Below are positions 27,479 to 35,725 of a stretch of DNA of 64,000 bases, piece after piece (the stretch's first letter is position 1; each line of letters begins with the position of its first letter). Origin of the DNA: Stenotrophomonas sp. UBA7346 (lineage in GTDB: Bacteria; Pseudomonadota; Gammaproteobacteria; Xanthomonadales; Xanthomonadaceae); NCBI GenBank assembly GCA_002471015.1, contig DKPB01000055.1, positions 62,001 to 126,000 of the forward strand, written 5' to 3'. Below the pieces are notes generated by a model. It saw only the letters and a program-made list of their open reading frames with translations. It searched no databases and was not told the DNA's origin. Made by a program: the position numbers and the translations under genes.

Positions 27479-28729
27479 ATGCCGACCGAACCCAGCACCG
27501 CCCTCATTACCAACGACATCGTCGGCCTCGGCCTGATCGCAGCCACCCTGGCCCTGATCTTCTGGCTGGCCAGTGGCCCCACGCCTTTCTGGAAGAAGGT
27601 GTTCGCCTGGGTGCCGGCACTGCTGCTGTGCTACTTCATCCCGGCCATCTACAACACTACCGGCCTGATCGACGGCCACGGCACCAAGCTCTACAACCCG
27701 ATTGCCCGCGACGTGCTGTTGCCGGCGGCGCTGGTGCTGCTCACCCTCTCCATCGACCTGAAAGGCATTGCCCGACTGGGGCCCAAGCTGCTGGTGATGT
27801 TCGTTACCGGCACCGTCGGCATTGTGCTGGGTGCAGCGGTGTCGTTCCAGGTGATGAAGTTCATCCATCCGGAAACCGTGGCCGGCGATACCTGGGCCGG
27901 CATGGCCGCATTGGCCGGCAGCTGGATCGGTGGCGGCGCCAACATGGCCGCCATGCGCGAGACCTTCAACGTCGATGCCACCACCTTCGGTCAGATCGCG
28001 GTGGTCGACGTGGCCTGCGCCAGCCTGTGGATGGCGGTGCTGTTGTGGCTGGCCGGCCGCTCGCAGGCGATCGATGTCAAGAGCGGTGCTGATACCTCGG
28101 CCATCGACGACATGAAACGCCGCATCGCCGAGTATGAAGCCAAGAGCGCGCGTAATCCCAGCCTGACCGACCTGATGGTGATAGTCGGCGTTGGCCTGGG
28201 CGTGGTGGGCCTGGCGCATGCATTGGCGACACCGCTGGCCGCCTGGTTTGGTGCGAACGTGAGCTGGGCCAGCCGCGCCTCGCTGGATTCGGCGTTCGTG
28301 TGGGTGGTGATGCTGTCCACCATCTCCGGGCTGCTGTTGAGCTTTACCCGTGCGCGCAACCTGGAGGCGGCCGGTGCTTCCAAGATCGGCACCTTGTTCC
28401 TGTACTTCCTGATTGCCTGCATCGGCATGCAGATGGACCTGCTGTCGCTGGCCGATCGTCCCTGGCTGTTCCTGCTGGGCGTGATCTGGATGGGCGTGCA
28501 TATCGGCCTGCTGTACGTGGTGGGGCGGATGCTGCGTACGCCGCTGTTCTTCTTCGCGATTGGTTCGCAGGGCAATATCGGCGCGGCCGCATCGGCGCCG
28601 GTGGTGGCCGCTGCCTTCCATCCCACGCTGGCGCCGGTGGGCGTGCTGCTGGGCACGGTGGGTTATGCCACCGGCACGGTGATCGCCTACATGACCGGCC
28701 TGATGCTGAAGTGGATGGCCGGCGCCTGA
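27479..28729 (+). CDS. DUF819-family membrane protein (second of a tandem pair)
   Basis: The 416-residue paralog of the preceding gene has the same motif order: PALLLCYFIPAIYNTTG, YNPIARDVLLPAALVLLT, AALAGSWIGGGANMAAMRE and LIACIGMQMDLLSLADRPW. It differs in the cytoplasmic loop around residues 195-225. It is predicted to be an inner-membrane transporter of unknown substrate. The start ATG follows CAGGAACAGGCCTT. The tandem arrangement could mean a heteromeric transporter or a recent duplication with diverged specificity. Confidence 0.88.
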   Translation: MPTEPSTALITNDIVGLGLIAATLALIFWLASGPTPFWKKVFAWVPALLLCYFIPAIYNTTGLIDGHGTKLYNPIARDVLLPAALVLLTLSIDLKGIARLGPKLLVMFVTGTVGIVLGAAVSFQVMKFIHPETVAGDTWAGMAALAGSWIGGGANMAAMRETFNVDATTFGQIAVVDVACASLWMAVLLWLAGRSQAIDVKSGADTSAIDDMKRRIAEYEAKSARNPSLTDLMVIVGVGLGVVGLAHALATPLAAWFGANVSWASRASLDSAFVWVVMLSTISGLLLSFTRARNLEAAGASKIGTLFLYFLIACIGMQMDLLSLADRPWLFLLGVIWMGVHIGLLYVVGRMLRTPLFFFAIGSQGNIGAAASAPVVAAAFHPTLAPVGVLLGTVGYATGTVIAYMTGLMLKWMAGA

Positions 28730-28780
28730 TGGCAGCGGCGCGTTGCTTGGCGCTGCGCGCAGGCCAAGCGTCAACCGCAG

Positions 28781-28807
28781 CGGCGGGGCCTGGTGCCCCG
28801 CCGTTTC
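28781..28807 (+). terminator. Terminator between the DUF819 and LysR genes
   Basis: CGGCGGGGC (28781-28789) pairs perfectly with GCCCCGCCG (28795-28803) around a 5-base loop, followed by TTTCT. It lies between convergent genes. Confidence 0.7.
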
Positions 28808-28829
28808 TGCTTGTTGGCACTGCGATGCG

Positions 28830-29762
28830 TCAAGCAACCGCCGGGGCAGGGTAGAGCTGGTTGATCAGACGCCCGGCAATGAAATCGATGAACACCCGCA
28901 CGCGCGGTGAGCGCGAGGCATGCGCCGGCCACACCAGCGAGATACTGCCGCTCTGCCAGGCATGATCCTGCAGCAGCGGGTGCAGGCGACCCGCCTGGAT
29001 GTCCTCGCGCACCATGTATTCCGGTGCCTGCAGGATGCCCCAGCCGGCCACGGCGGTGACCACCAGTGCCTCCCCGTCGTTCAGGCTGACGACCGACGCT
29101 GGCTTGACGCCGAGTACGCCGTCGCTGAATTTCCAGGCTTCCAGTCGCGCGTTGTGGGAATGCCGGTACTGGATGCAGCAATGCTGCACCAGATCGGCGG
29201 GCAGCTGCGGTCGGCCGTGTTTGGCGAGGTAGCGGGGTGCCGCGCAGGTGGTGAGATGCATCGGGCCCAGGCGACGCGCCTGCAGACCGGAATCCTCCAG
29301 CTCGCCGGGCCACAGTGCCAGGTCATAGCCTTCCTCGACCAGATCGACGCGGCCGCTGTCCAAGCTGATGTTGATCATCACCTCGGGGTAGAGCGTGTGG
29401 AAATCGAGCAGTGCGGGCAGCACGAAGCGACGTCCCAGCAGGGTGGGGACGCTGACCTTCAGGCGTCCGCGCGGCGTGGTCTCCTGCAGGCGCATTTCGC
29501 GCTCTGCGTCCTGCAGGTCCTTCAATACCTTGGTGACGTGCTGGTACAACACTTCGCCCTCGCCGGTGAGGGCCAGTGCACGGGTTGTGCGGTTCAGCAC
29601 GCGCATGCCAAGGCGCAGTTCCAGCCGGTCGACTGCTTTGCCCACAGCAGACGCCGACAAGCCCAGGCGACGGCCCGCTGCTGAAAAACTGCCGGCGTCC
29701 ACCGCAGTGGCGAACGCCAGCAGGCCATTGAGTGACTCCAGCGACGACAGGGTTGCGGACAT
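28830..29762 (-). CDS. LysR-family regulator of the GMC/ALDH operon
   Basis: The 310-residue regulator has an N-terminal HTH (LNGLLAFATAVDAGSFSAAG, RLGLSASAVGKAVDRLELRLG) and an effector-binding domain from ~90 (GRLKVSVPTLLGRRFVLPALL). It is of the CrgA/PecT-like subgroup. It is divergent from the GMC oxidoreductase operon (145 bases between start codons), so it is the likely regulator of it. Confidence 0.9.
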   Translation of the reverse strand: MSATLSSLESLNGLLAFATAVDAGSFSAAGRRLGLSASAVGKAVDRLELRLGMRVLNRTTRALALTGEGEVLYQHVTKVLKDLQDAEREMRLQETTPRGRLKVSVPTLLGRRFVLPALLDFHTLYPEVMINISLDSGRVDLVEEGYDLALWPGELEDSGLQARRLGPMHLTTCAAPRYLAKHGRPQLPADLVQHCCIQYRHSHNARLEAWKFSDGVLGVKPASVVSLNDGEALVVTAVAGWGILQAPEYMVREDIQAGRLHPLLQDHAWQSGSISLVWPAHASRSPRVRVFIDFIAGRLINQLYPAPAVA

Positions 29763-29906
29763 TGTTTCCGGACTATCCCGAGCATGACGGTGGTTCCGCG
29801 CGTGTGCCGATTGGCCGACGATGATTGCGTCGCCCTGACCGTATCGCAGCTCGCATGGCGTGGCGGCACAGCGGCATCAGGGACATCGCGGATGGAGGCA
29901 TTTTCC

Positions 29907-31493
29907 ATGGCAGGCCAACATTATTCTTGGGGTACAGTGCACCGCGCGCTGCGCAACAGCGCTGCACCTTTCACCGAGGAGGCGGTGCCGTCCCATGACG
30001 TGGTGATCGTGGGCGGTGGTTCGGCGGGTGCGGTGCTGGCAAGCAGGCTGAGTGAGGACGCTTACCGGCGCGTGTTGTTGATCGAGGCAGGTCCCAGCTA
30101 CCCCCCCGACGCCTATCCCGATGCCGTCCGCCTGCAGAACATCATCGGTGGCGATGCGGCCCATGATTGGGGCTTCGCATCCGAGCCGGGTTGGCAGGAC
30201 GTGAGTGTGGCGGTGCCGCGCGGCAAGGTGCTGGGCGGCTGCTCGGCAGTAAACGCCGGTGTCGCCATGCGCGCGCCGGCAGGTGATTTCGCTCGATGGA
30301 CCCGTGCCGGTCTGCCGCATTGGACGCCGCAGGATGTGCTGCCGTTCTTCCGCAAGAGTGAGCGTACCCTGTTTGGTGACGATGCCTGGCATGGACGCGC
30401 GGGGCCGTGGCCGATCCACCAGTTGCAGGAAGACGAAGTGTCGGACATGCAACGGGCCTTCATCGCTTCGGCCGAGTTGGCCGGGTTTGCACGCGTGCGG
30501 GATTTCAATGGTGTGCAGCCCTTCGGCGTGGGGCCCTACCCGATGAACAACCGCATGGGCCAGCGCTTGAACACCGGCATGACCTATCTTTCGTTGCAGG
30601 TAAGGCAGCGGCCCAACCTGCAGATACGCAGCCAGACCCTGGTGGACAGGGTAGAAACCAACAACGGCCGAGCAACGGCGGTGGTGCTTGCAAACGGCGA
30701 ACGTATTGCCGGCGACCAGATCGTGCTCAGCGCCGGTGCCTATGGCACCCCGGCCATCCTGCTGCGTTCGGGCATCGGCCCGGCGCAGGACCTGCAGGCC
30801 CTGAGTATCGATGTTGTCGCCGACCTGCCGGTGGGGCAGCGCCTGCAGGAGCATCCGTTCTACTACACCACCTGGGCGGCCCGGCCTACCGAGTTGGGCC
30901 TGCCGGTGCCGCCGGTCGGCGCCATCCTGTGGACGCAGTCGTCCATGGCCAATGCTGGTGAAGGCGATCTGCATGTGTCGGCTGTGCACTACGGTGACCC
31001 GGAAAGCTCGCCGACGGGGGCCGTTTTTGTACTGGCGCTCGCGCTGACCCGGCCACGTTCGCGTGGCTGCGTGCGCCTGCGTTCGCGCGCGCCAGCCGAT
31101 GCACCGCGGATCGCCCTCAACCTGCTGGGGGAGGCCGAGGACCGCCGCCTGATGGTGGAAGGCATCGAGATCATCCGGCGGATTGCCAGCAAGGGACCAT
31201 TGGCACGGATGATCGCCGAAGAACTGGTGCCAGGTGCCATGCTGGTCGGCCGGCATACGCTGGAAGCGGCGCTGCCATTGGCACTGGATATCTACCACCA
31301 CCCCACTTCGACGGCCCCGATGGGCGGTGACGATGACCCGCATGCGGTCACCGACTACCAGGGGCGTGTGCGCGGCATGGAGGGCCTGCGGGTGGCTGAT
31401 GCGTCCTGCTTTCCCGATGTGCCCTGCGTGGCCACCAACCCTACTGTGATCATGTTGGCCGAGCGCGTCAGCCAGTGGTTGCGGGATGCCTGA
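29907..31493 (+). CDS. GMC-family FAD oxidoreductase (choline dehydrogenase-like)
   Basis: The 528-residue flavoenzyme has an N-terminal Rossmann motif (DVVIVGGGSAGAVLASRL) and GMC signature 1 (GKVLGGCSAVNAGV). The C-terminal GMC_oxred_C region contains the active-site His and Asn (YHHPTSTAPMGG; CVATNPTVIM). It oxidises an alcohol to an aldehyde, passing electrons to a carrier or O2; the substrate is unknown. The ATG at 29907 has GGAGG eight bases upstream; upstream in-frame starts reach into the divergent promoter. It is first in a four-gene operon. Confidence 0.88.
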   Translation: MAGQHYSWGTVHRALRNSAAPFTEEAVPSHDVVIVGGGSAGAVLASRLSEDAYRRVLLIEAGPSYPPDAYPDAVRLQNIIGGDAAHDWGFASEPGWQDVSVAVPRGKVLGGCSAVNAGVAMRAPAGDFARWTRAGLPHWTPQDVLPFFRKSERTLFGDDAWHGRAGPWPIHQLQEDEVSDMQRAFIASAELAGFARVRDFNGVQPFGVGPYPMNNRMGQRLNTGMTYLSLQVRQRPNLQIRSQTLVDRVETNNGRATAVVLANGERIAGDQIVLSAGAYGTPAILLRSGIGPAQDLQALSIDVVADLPVGQRLQEHPFYYTTWAARPTELGLPVPPVGAILWTQSSMANAGEGDLHVSAVHYGDPESSPTGAVFVLALALTRPRSRGCVRLRSRAPADAPRIALNLLGEAEDRRLMVEGIEIIRRIASKGPLARMIAEELVPGAMLVGRHTLEAALPLALDIYHHPTSTAPMGGDDDPHAVTDYQGRVRGMEGLRVADASCFPDVPCVATNPTVIMLAERVSQWLRDA

Positions 31494-31494
31494 C

Positions 31495-31773
31495 ATGGCC
31501 AACCGCGGCTGGCGCTTGTTCAATGCCAGGAAGACCCTGCAGGCATGGTTGGCGGTGTATCCGTGCGTGCTCCTTTTCCTCGCCTTGTTCGGGCGGCAGC
31601 TCGCCCACTGGCCGTTGCCGCTGCGGCTGTTGGTATCGACGGCGGTGATCGTGCCGGTGGTGGTGAACATCACAGCGCCTTTGGTCGAGCGCTCCCTTGA
31701 CTGGTTATTGCGGGTGTCCGGCAGGCCCGGCACGGGGGCGACTGCCGAGCAAGGCAAAGAGGAACAGCCATGA
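31495..31773 (+). CDS. Small two-helix membrane protein in the GMC/ALDH operon
   Basis: The ~92-residue protein has two hydrophobic segments (AWLAVYPCVLLFLALFG and LRLLVSTAVIVPVVVNITA) and a charged tail. An ATG at 31486 overlaps the GMC stop; the ATG at 31495 lies just after it. Its stop overlaps the ALDH start (ATGA), so it is translationally tied to both neighbours. I do not recognise the family. It could anchor the enzymes or pass electrons to the membrane, but nothing in the sequence proves this. Confidence 0.7.
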   Translation: MANRGWRLFNARKTLQAWLAVYPCVLLFLALFGRQLAHWPLPLRLLVSTAVIVPVVVNITAPLVERSLDWLLRVSGRPGTGATAEQGKEEQP

Positions 31774-33251
31774 ACAGATCAAGCACTGCAGTCACCACGT
31801 TGCGGCGCGCGGCGAACTGGATAAATGGTGTGCCGCGCTTTGAAGGGCCGCTGCACGACTCCATCGATCCGGCCACCTACCAGGTGATCGGCAACTATCC
31901 GGAGAACGGACTCAACGCGGCGATGGCGGGGGTGGCGGCGGCCTCCAAGGCGTTCATCACCACACCGTGGGCACGCGACCATGAACTGCGCGCGCGGGTG
32001 CTGGAGCAGTTGGCGGCAGCGTTCGAACGCAACCGTGAGGGCCTGCTGGAGGTGCTGTCGCTGGAGAATGGCAAGATCAAACGTGAGGCCGCGTTCGAGC
32101 TGGACATGGTGCCCAGCAAGCTGCGCTACTACGGCGCGGCGGCATTGATGGAGGCGGGCAGGGCATTGCGTCCAAAGCCGGGCCGGTTGTCGATGATCCT
32201 GCGCCAGCCGATGGGCGTGGCGGCGGTGATCGCACCCTGGAACTCACCGGTAGTGCTTACCATCCGCTCGCTGGCGCCGGCCTTGGCGGCGGGCTGCACC
32301 ACGGTGATCAAGTTGCCCGCGCAGGTGGCGCAGACCGCCAGCATGATGGCCCGCATCATGGGGCAGGCCGAGGATCTGCCGCATGGCGTCATCAACCTGT
32401 TCTTCGAAAGTGGCGCTGATGGCTCGAGCTATCTGGTCAACACCTCGCATGTACCGGTGGTCAGTTTTACCGGTGCCACCCGCACCGGCCGCACCATCGC
32501 CGCCGCCGGCGCCAGCAACCTGAAGCGTTTTGGCATGGAGTTGGGTGGCAAGACGCCGATGATCGTCTTCGATGACGCGGATCTGGGCCTGACCCTGCCG
32601 GTACTGGAAAAGTCCTTGACCGTGTTTGCCGGGCAGTTCTGCATGACGGGCTCGCGCCTGCTGGTGCAGGACGGCGTGTATGCGCAGGTACGCGACTCCA
32701 TCGCCGAGCGCCTGCGACGGGTCAAGCTGGGCCCGGCCAGCGACCCCACCAGTGATATGGGGCCGTTGATCGACCGGGCCAATGTCGAGCGTGTCGAACT
32801 GATGGTGGAGACTGCGTTACGCGCTGGCGCCAAGGCTATCGTGCGCGGTGGCGCGATCAAATATGGCGCGTTGGCAAAGGGCGCCTTCTTCCAGCCGGCG
32901 CTGCTGGAGGTGAGCGACAACCTGCTGGAGATCGTGCAGCAGGAGGTGTTCGGGCCAGTGCTGACCCTGCAGCGCTTCAGCGACGAAGCCGAGGCCGTAC
33001 GCCTGGCCAACAGCACCGCCTACGGGTTGGCTGCAGGCGTATGGACCCGCGACCTGGACAAGGCGTTGCGGGTGGCCGAGGGGTTGGATGCCGGCTCCGT
33101 ATGGGTGAACGACTGGGCACGGGTGTTCGATGGCACCGAGGAAGGCGGGTTCAAGCAATCCGGCCTTGGGCGCTTGAATGGGCTGGCGGCGCTTGAGGAC
33201 TTCGTCGAGTACAAGCACATCGCCCTGCACCCCGGCTTGGCAGGCCCCTGA
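31770..33251 (+). CDS. NAD(P)-dependent aldehyde dehydrogenase
   Basis: The 493-residue enzyme is of the classical ALDH superfamily. The conserved Asn is in APWNSPVVLT, the general-base Glu in MELGGKTPMIV (about residue 260) and the catalytic Cys in FAGQFCMTGSR (about 292). The C-terminal EEGGFKQSGLGRLNG is typical of betaine-aldehyde-type enzymes. It oxidises the aldehyde made by the GMC enzyme to the acid. It overlaps the preceding small gene by four bases. Confidence 0.93.
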   Translation: MNRSSTAVTTLRRAANWINGVPRFEGPLHDSIDPATYQVIGNYPENGLNAAMAGVAAASKAFITTPWARDHELRARVLEQLAAAFERNREGLLEVLSLENGKIKREAAFELDMVPSKLRYYGAAALMEAGRALRPKPGRLSMILRQPMGVAAVIAPWNSPVVLTIRSLAPALAAGCTTVIKLPAQVAQTASMMARIMGQAEDLPHGVINLFFESGADGSSYLVNTSHVPVVSFTGATRTGRTIAAAGASNLKRFGMELGGKTPMIVFDDADLGLTLPVLEKSLTVFAGQFCMTGSRLLVQDGVYAQVRDSIAERLRRVKLGPASDPTSDMGPLIDRANVERVELMVETALRAGAKAIVRGGAIKYGALAKGAFFQPALLEVSDNLLEIVQQEVFGPVLTLQRFSDEAEAVRLANSTAYGLAAGVWTRDLDKALRVAEGLDAGSVWVNDWARVFDGTEEGGFKQSGLGRLNGLAALEDFVEYKHIALHPGLAGP

Positions 33252-33306
33252 GCGCGGGGCGGGGTGTGGCAGCTTGGCGGGCGCAGTGCCCGCGCGGAGG
33301 TGCGGT

Positions 33307-34191
33307 GTGGTCACAGGGCAGGCAAATCTGTTGTTGGGTGCCTTGCAGGGCAATAAGCGGCCTGCACCGGGCGCGCGGCTGAACCACGCGCGCGGCTTGC
33401 TGGTGGAGGGGCACTTCCAGGCCACTGCGCTGGCCGCGCAGTACAGCATGGCCGGTGTGCTGGGCGGGTTGGAGCAGCCAGTGCTCGCGCGGCTTTCCAG
33501 CAGCGGCGCCGATCCCCAGATCGACCAGCGTAGCCCGGCAGCCGAACCACGCGGGCTTGCCCTGCGTATCGGCGCGCGTGCGGCCATGGTGCTGGTAGGG
33601 CACTCACTTGAGGGCTATCCCGCGCGTACGCCGGATGAGTTCCTGGCCTTCCTGCGGGCGATGGCGGCGCCGCACCCATTGCTGCAGGCCCTGCCTGAAG
33701 CCGCGCAGCGCTTCGAGTACCTGCGGCAGGCGGCGCGCAGTGCCAGCTTCAGCGCGCTCAACTACCACTTCCTGCACCCGTACCGGTTGACCGCAGCGGA
33801 CGGGCATACGCGCATCGGCCGGCTGGTGCTGCGCACGCTCAAGCCACACCCGCAGCTGGGCCTGCCACCCACGGCGGATTACCTGGACCGCCGCCTGCGT
33901 GCCGAGCTGGCCAGGGAGCGGGTGGGCTTTGCACTGGTGTTCACCCAGGCCCCGGCCAACCTGGACCCGGCCGACATCAGTCTGGCGTGGGATCCTGCCC
34001 TGCCATCGGTGGCCTTGGGGCACCTGTGGCTGGAGCGCGTGGCCCGGCAGCAGGCCGCGCAGCGCAAGCGCGTATTCGACCCCAGCCTGCTGCCGACCGG
34101 TATCGCCTTTGCCGGAGACCCCATGCTGCGCGCCCGGCTGGAGGCGTACCGGCTGGCGGCCGCGCAGCGAGTGGGGCAAGTGTGGGATTGA
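33307..34191 (+). CDS. Catalase-family heme peroxidase (SrpA-like, divergent)
   Basis: The 294-residue cytosolic protein starts at a GTG with GGAGG six bases upstream. The start of the catalase fold is LNHARGLLVEGHF, where His is the distal catalytic residue. TPDEFLAFLRAM and FSALNYHFLHPY follow, and near the end DPSLLPTGIAF and the proximal-Tyr region LEAYRLAAAQR. It is at the short end of the 'catalase family peroxidase' group and quite divergent. Its place directly after a GMC/ALDH pair suggests removal of H2O2 formed when the flavoenzyme uses O2. Confidence 0.72.
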   Translation: MVTGQANLLLGALQGNKRPAPGARLNHARGLLVEGHFQATALAAQYSMAGVLGGLEQPVLARLSSSGADPQIDQRSPAAEPRGLALRIGARAAMVLVGHSLEGYPARTPDEFLAFLRAMAAPHPLLQALPEAAQRFEYLRQAARSASFSALNYHFLHPYRLTAADGHTRIGRLVLRTLKPHPQLGLPPTADYLDRRLRAELARERVGFALVFTQAPANLDPADISLAWDPALPSVALGHLWLERVARQQAAQRKRVFDPSLLPTGIAFAGDPMLRARLEAYRLAAAQRVGQVWD

Positions 34192-34311
34192 GGCTCGGGG
34201 CCCGGATGGGGGGCTGAGGTTAGAGCGTGCATTGGCTGCGCGTGCTGCAATCAGGGCCAGGCGGGCGCGGATTGACCGTCGCTGGCGGCTTCCATTACAC
34301 TTCGCGGCCAC

Positions 34312-34387
34312 GCCGGAATAGCTCAGTTGGTAGAGCGGCGCATTCGTAATGCGTAGGTCGTAGGTTCGATTCCTATTTCCGGCACCA
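34312..34387 (+). tRNA. tRNA-Thr (anticodon CGT)
   Basis: The cloverleaf is complete: acceptor GCCGGAA/TTCCGGC, D-arm GCTCAGTTGGTAGAGC, anticodon stem GCGCA/TGCGT with loop TTCGTAA, TPsiC arm with GGTTCGATTCC and an encoded CCA end (76 bases). Confidence 0.97.
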
Positions 34388-34392
34388 GATCA

Positions 34393-34415
34393 GGCCCGCC
34401 TTGCGCGGGCCTTTT
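34393..34415 (+). terminator. Terminator of tRNA-Thr
   Basis: GGCCCGC (34393-34399) pairs with GCGGGCC (34405-34411), followed by TTTTCT, five bases after the encoded CCA. Confidence 0.75.
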
Positions 34416-34652
34416 CTGTGGGCGGCATCCCGGATGGGGCAGGCGATCCTCGCGCTGGCTTCAGGGCAGCCATTCGGGGGTGCCGCCAGATTTGCGGGAG
34501 ACATCATTCAAAATCCCTCTCATACAGGCTTTGAAGGCACCGGGCAGGGCAGGGGCCAAGCTGAGGGCCTGGCCGAGCCGGCTTGCTTGATTCAATGCGG
34601 CCGGCAGGTTCGCTGGCAAACCGATTCGACGAGTGCCGCTCGTGGCTTGGCA

Positions 34653-35126
34653 TCATGACGGCGCATTCATGACGCCTTTCTGTGCCAGCGGCAAATACCG
34701 GGACTCCAATGCTCCGGATACATGCTCGCCTCGATCGAACTCCAGGCGCACGGACTTTGCCTGTGGGTACTCTGCGTTCTCGGCAAAACTGACCAGCTAC
34801 GCGCCGCCGGTATTGTTGGCCTGCTGGGCGAATGCCTGGTATCCGTCTTCCTTGGTGAAGTACTGGGCCTCGTTAAACGCTTCCGGTGGTAGACGCATGG
34901 CTGCCCAGAATCGTCTGCGCTCCACGTCTGCCCCGGACCGCAAGGCGCTTATGAATGCAATGAAATTTCCTGTCACGGCTTCCACGGCGGTGTCGAGCGG
35001 TGCCCCGTGTGGCACGCGAGGGCTGTTCGAATCACTTCCTGACGTATGGACGGCTTGGCAGCGGTGCTCAACGACTTTGCAGCCGTGTAGTCCATCACAT
35101 GCTGCGAACACCAAGCATGCAAGCAC
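34653..35126 (-). pseudogene. Small lipoprotein gene interrupted by an in-frame amber codon
   Basis: A GTG at 35126 opens a frame with a short lipoprotein-like signal (LACLVFAAC). It runs ~109 residues to a TAG at 34799-34797 (..ANNTGGA, then stop). The same frame continues for 47 codons of clearly protein-like sequence (LVSFAENAEYPQAKSVRLEF, then DRGEHVSGALESRYLPL) to a TGA at 34655-34653. The simplest reading is one nonsense substitution in a ~157-residue lipoprotein, probably the immunity-type last gene of the cassette. A sequencing error or readthrough is the alternative. It lies 20 bases downstream of the coiled-coil membrane protein gene. The start choice is uncertain. Confidence 0.6.
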
Positions 35127-35146
35127 ATCAGGCTGCCCCGGTTCTG

Positions 35147-35698
35147 TTACTCGCGTGGTTTCGCCTGGCGGTATTGGCGCTTGTCCCCTGCATGCTGGCC
35201 GTTGGGGTCCACGTTCACGCATACCCGTCCCCCGCACAACACGGCGTCGGAGGCGTAGTACGCCTGCAGCACCGGAATGGCGTCGTCATAGCGGTTGAGC
35301 GCTTCCTGCACCGACGCGAGCTCGCGTCGGTAATAGCCCATGACAGCCCAGCAGGCCAGAATGGCGAGCAGGATCGTGCTGATACCCGTGGCCAGCCACA
35401 GCCAGGCGCTTCTGCTGGCGCGAGCAGTGGCTGCGGATATGTCGCGCTCATACTGTGCGGCAACCGGCCCCACTGCGCTCCTGGCATCCTCGGCGATCTG
35501 CGAGCTGGCGTTGCCGACAATGCCGCCCACCTTCTGATGAAGCTGGACAAGCTCGGTCTGCAGCGCCTGCATGCGTTGCTCGAAACTCGCCTGCATGCGC
35601 TCTTCGCGCTGTTCGAACTTGGCCATCAAGGCGGCCTGCAGTTTTACGGTGTTCTGCAGCGCGCTTAAAAGGTTGGTGAGTTCCGGATCGTTGGACAT
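35147..35698 (-). CDS. Coiled-coil membrane protein of unknown function
   Basis: The 183-residue protein has residues ~1-95 strongly helical and Gln/Glu-rich (LMAKFEQREERMQASFEQRM then QALQTELVQLHQKVGGIV). One transmembrane helix follows (LATGISTILLAILACWAVM, ~115-133). A short periplasmic part has two cysteines six apart (VLCGGRVCVNVD), which may form a disulfide. The topology is probably N-in/C-out. I do not recognise the family. It lies 27 bases downstream of the Gln-rich protein gene in a leftward cassette. Confidence 0.75.
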   Translation of the reverse strand: MSNDPELTNLLSALQNTVKLQAALMAKFEQREERMQASFEQRMQALQTELVQLHQKVGGIVGNASSQIAEDARSAVGPVAAQYERDISAATARASRSAWLWLATGISTILLAILACWAVMGYYRRELASVQEALNRYDDAIPVLQAYYASDAVLCGGRVCVNVDPNGQHAGDKRQYRQAKPRE

Positions 35699-35725
35699 GG
35701 GTAATCCTTTACCAGTGGGGGCGCA

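Noticed and set aside
29877..31757. A 626-codon minus-strand frame
   Set aside because: Antisense shadow of the GMC oxidoreductase gene.
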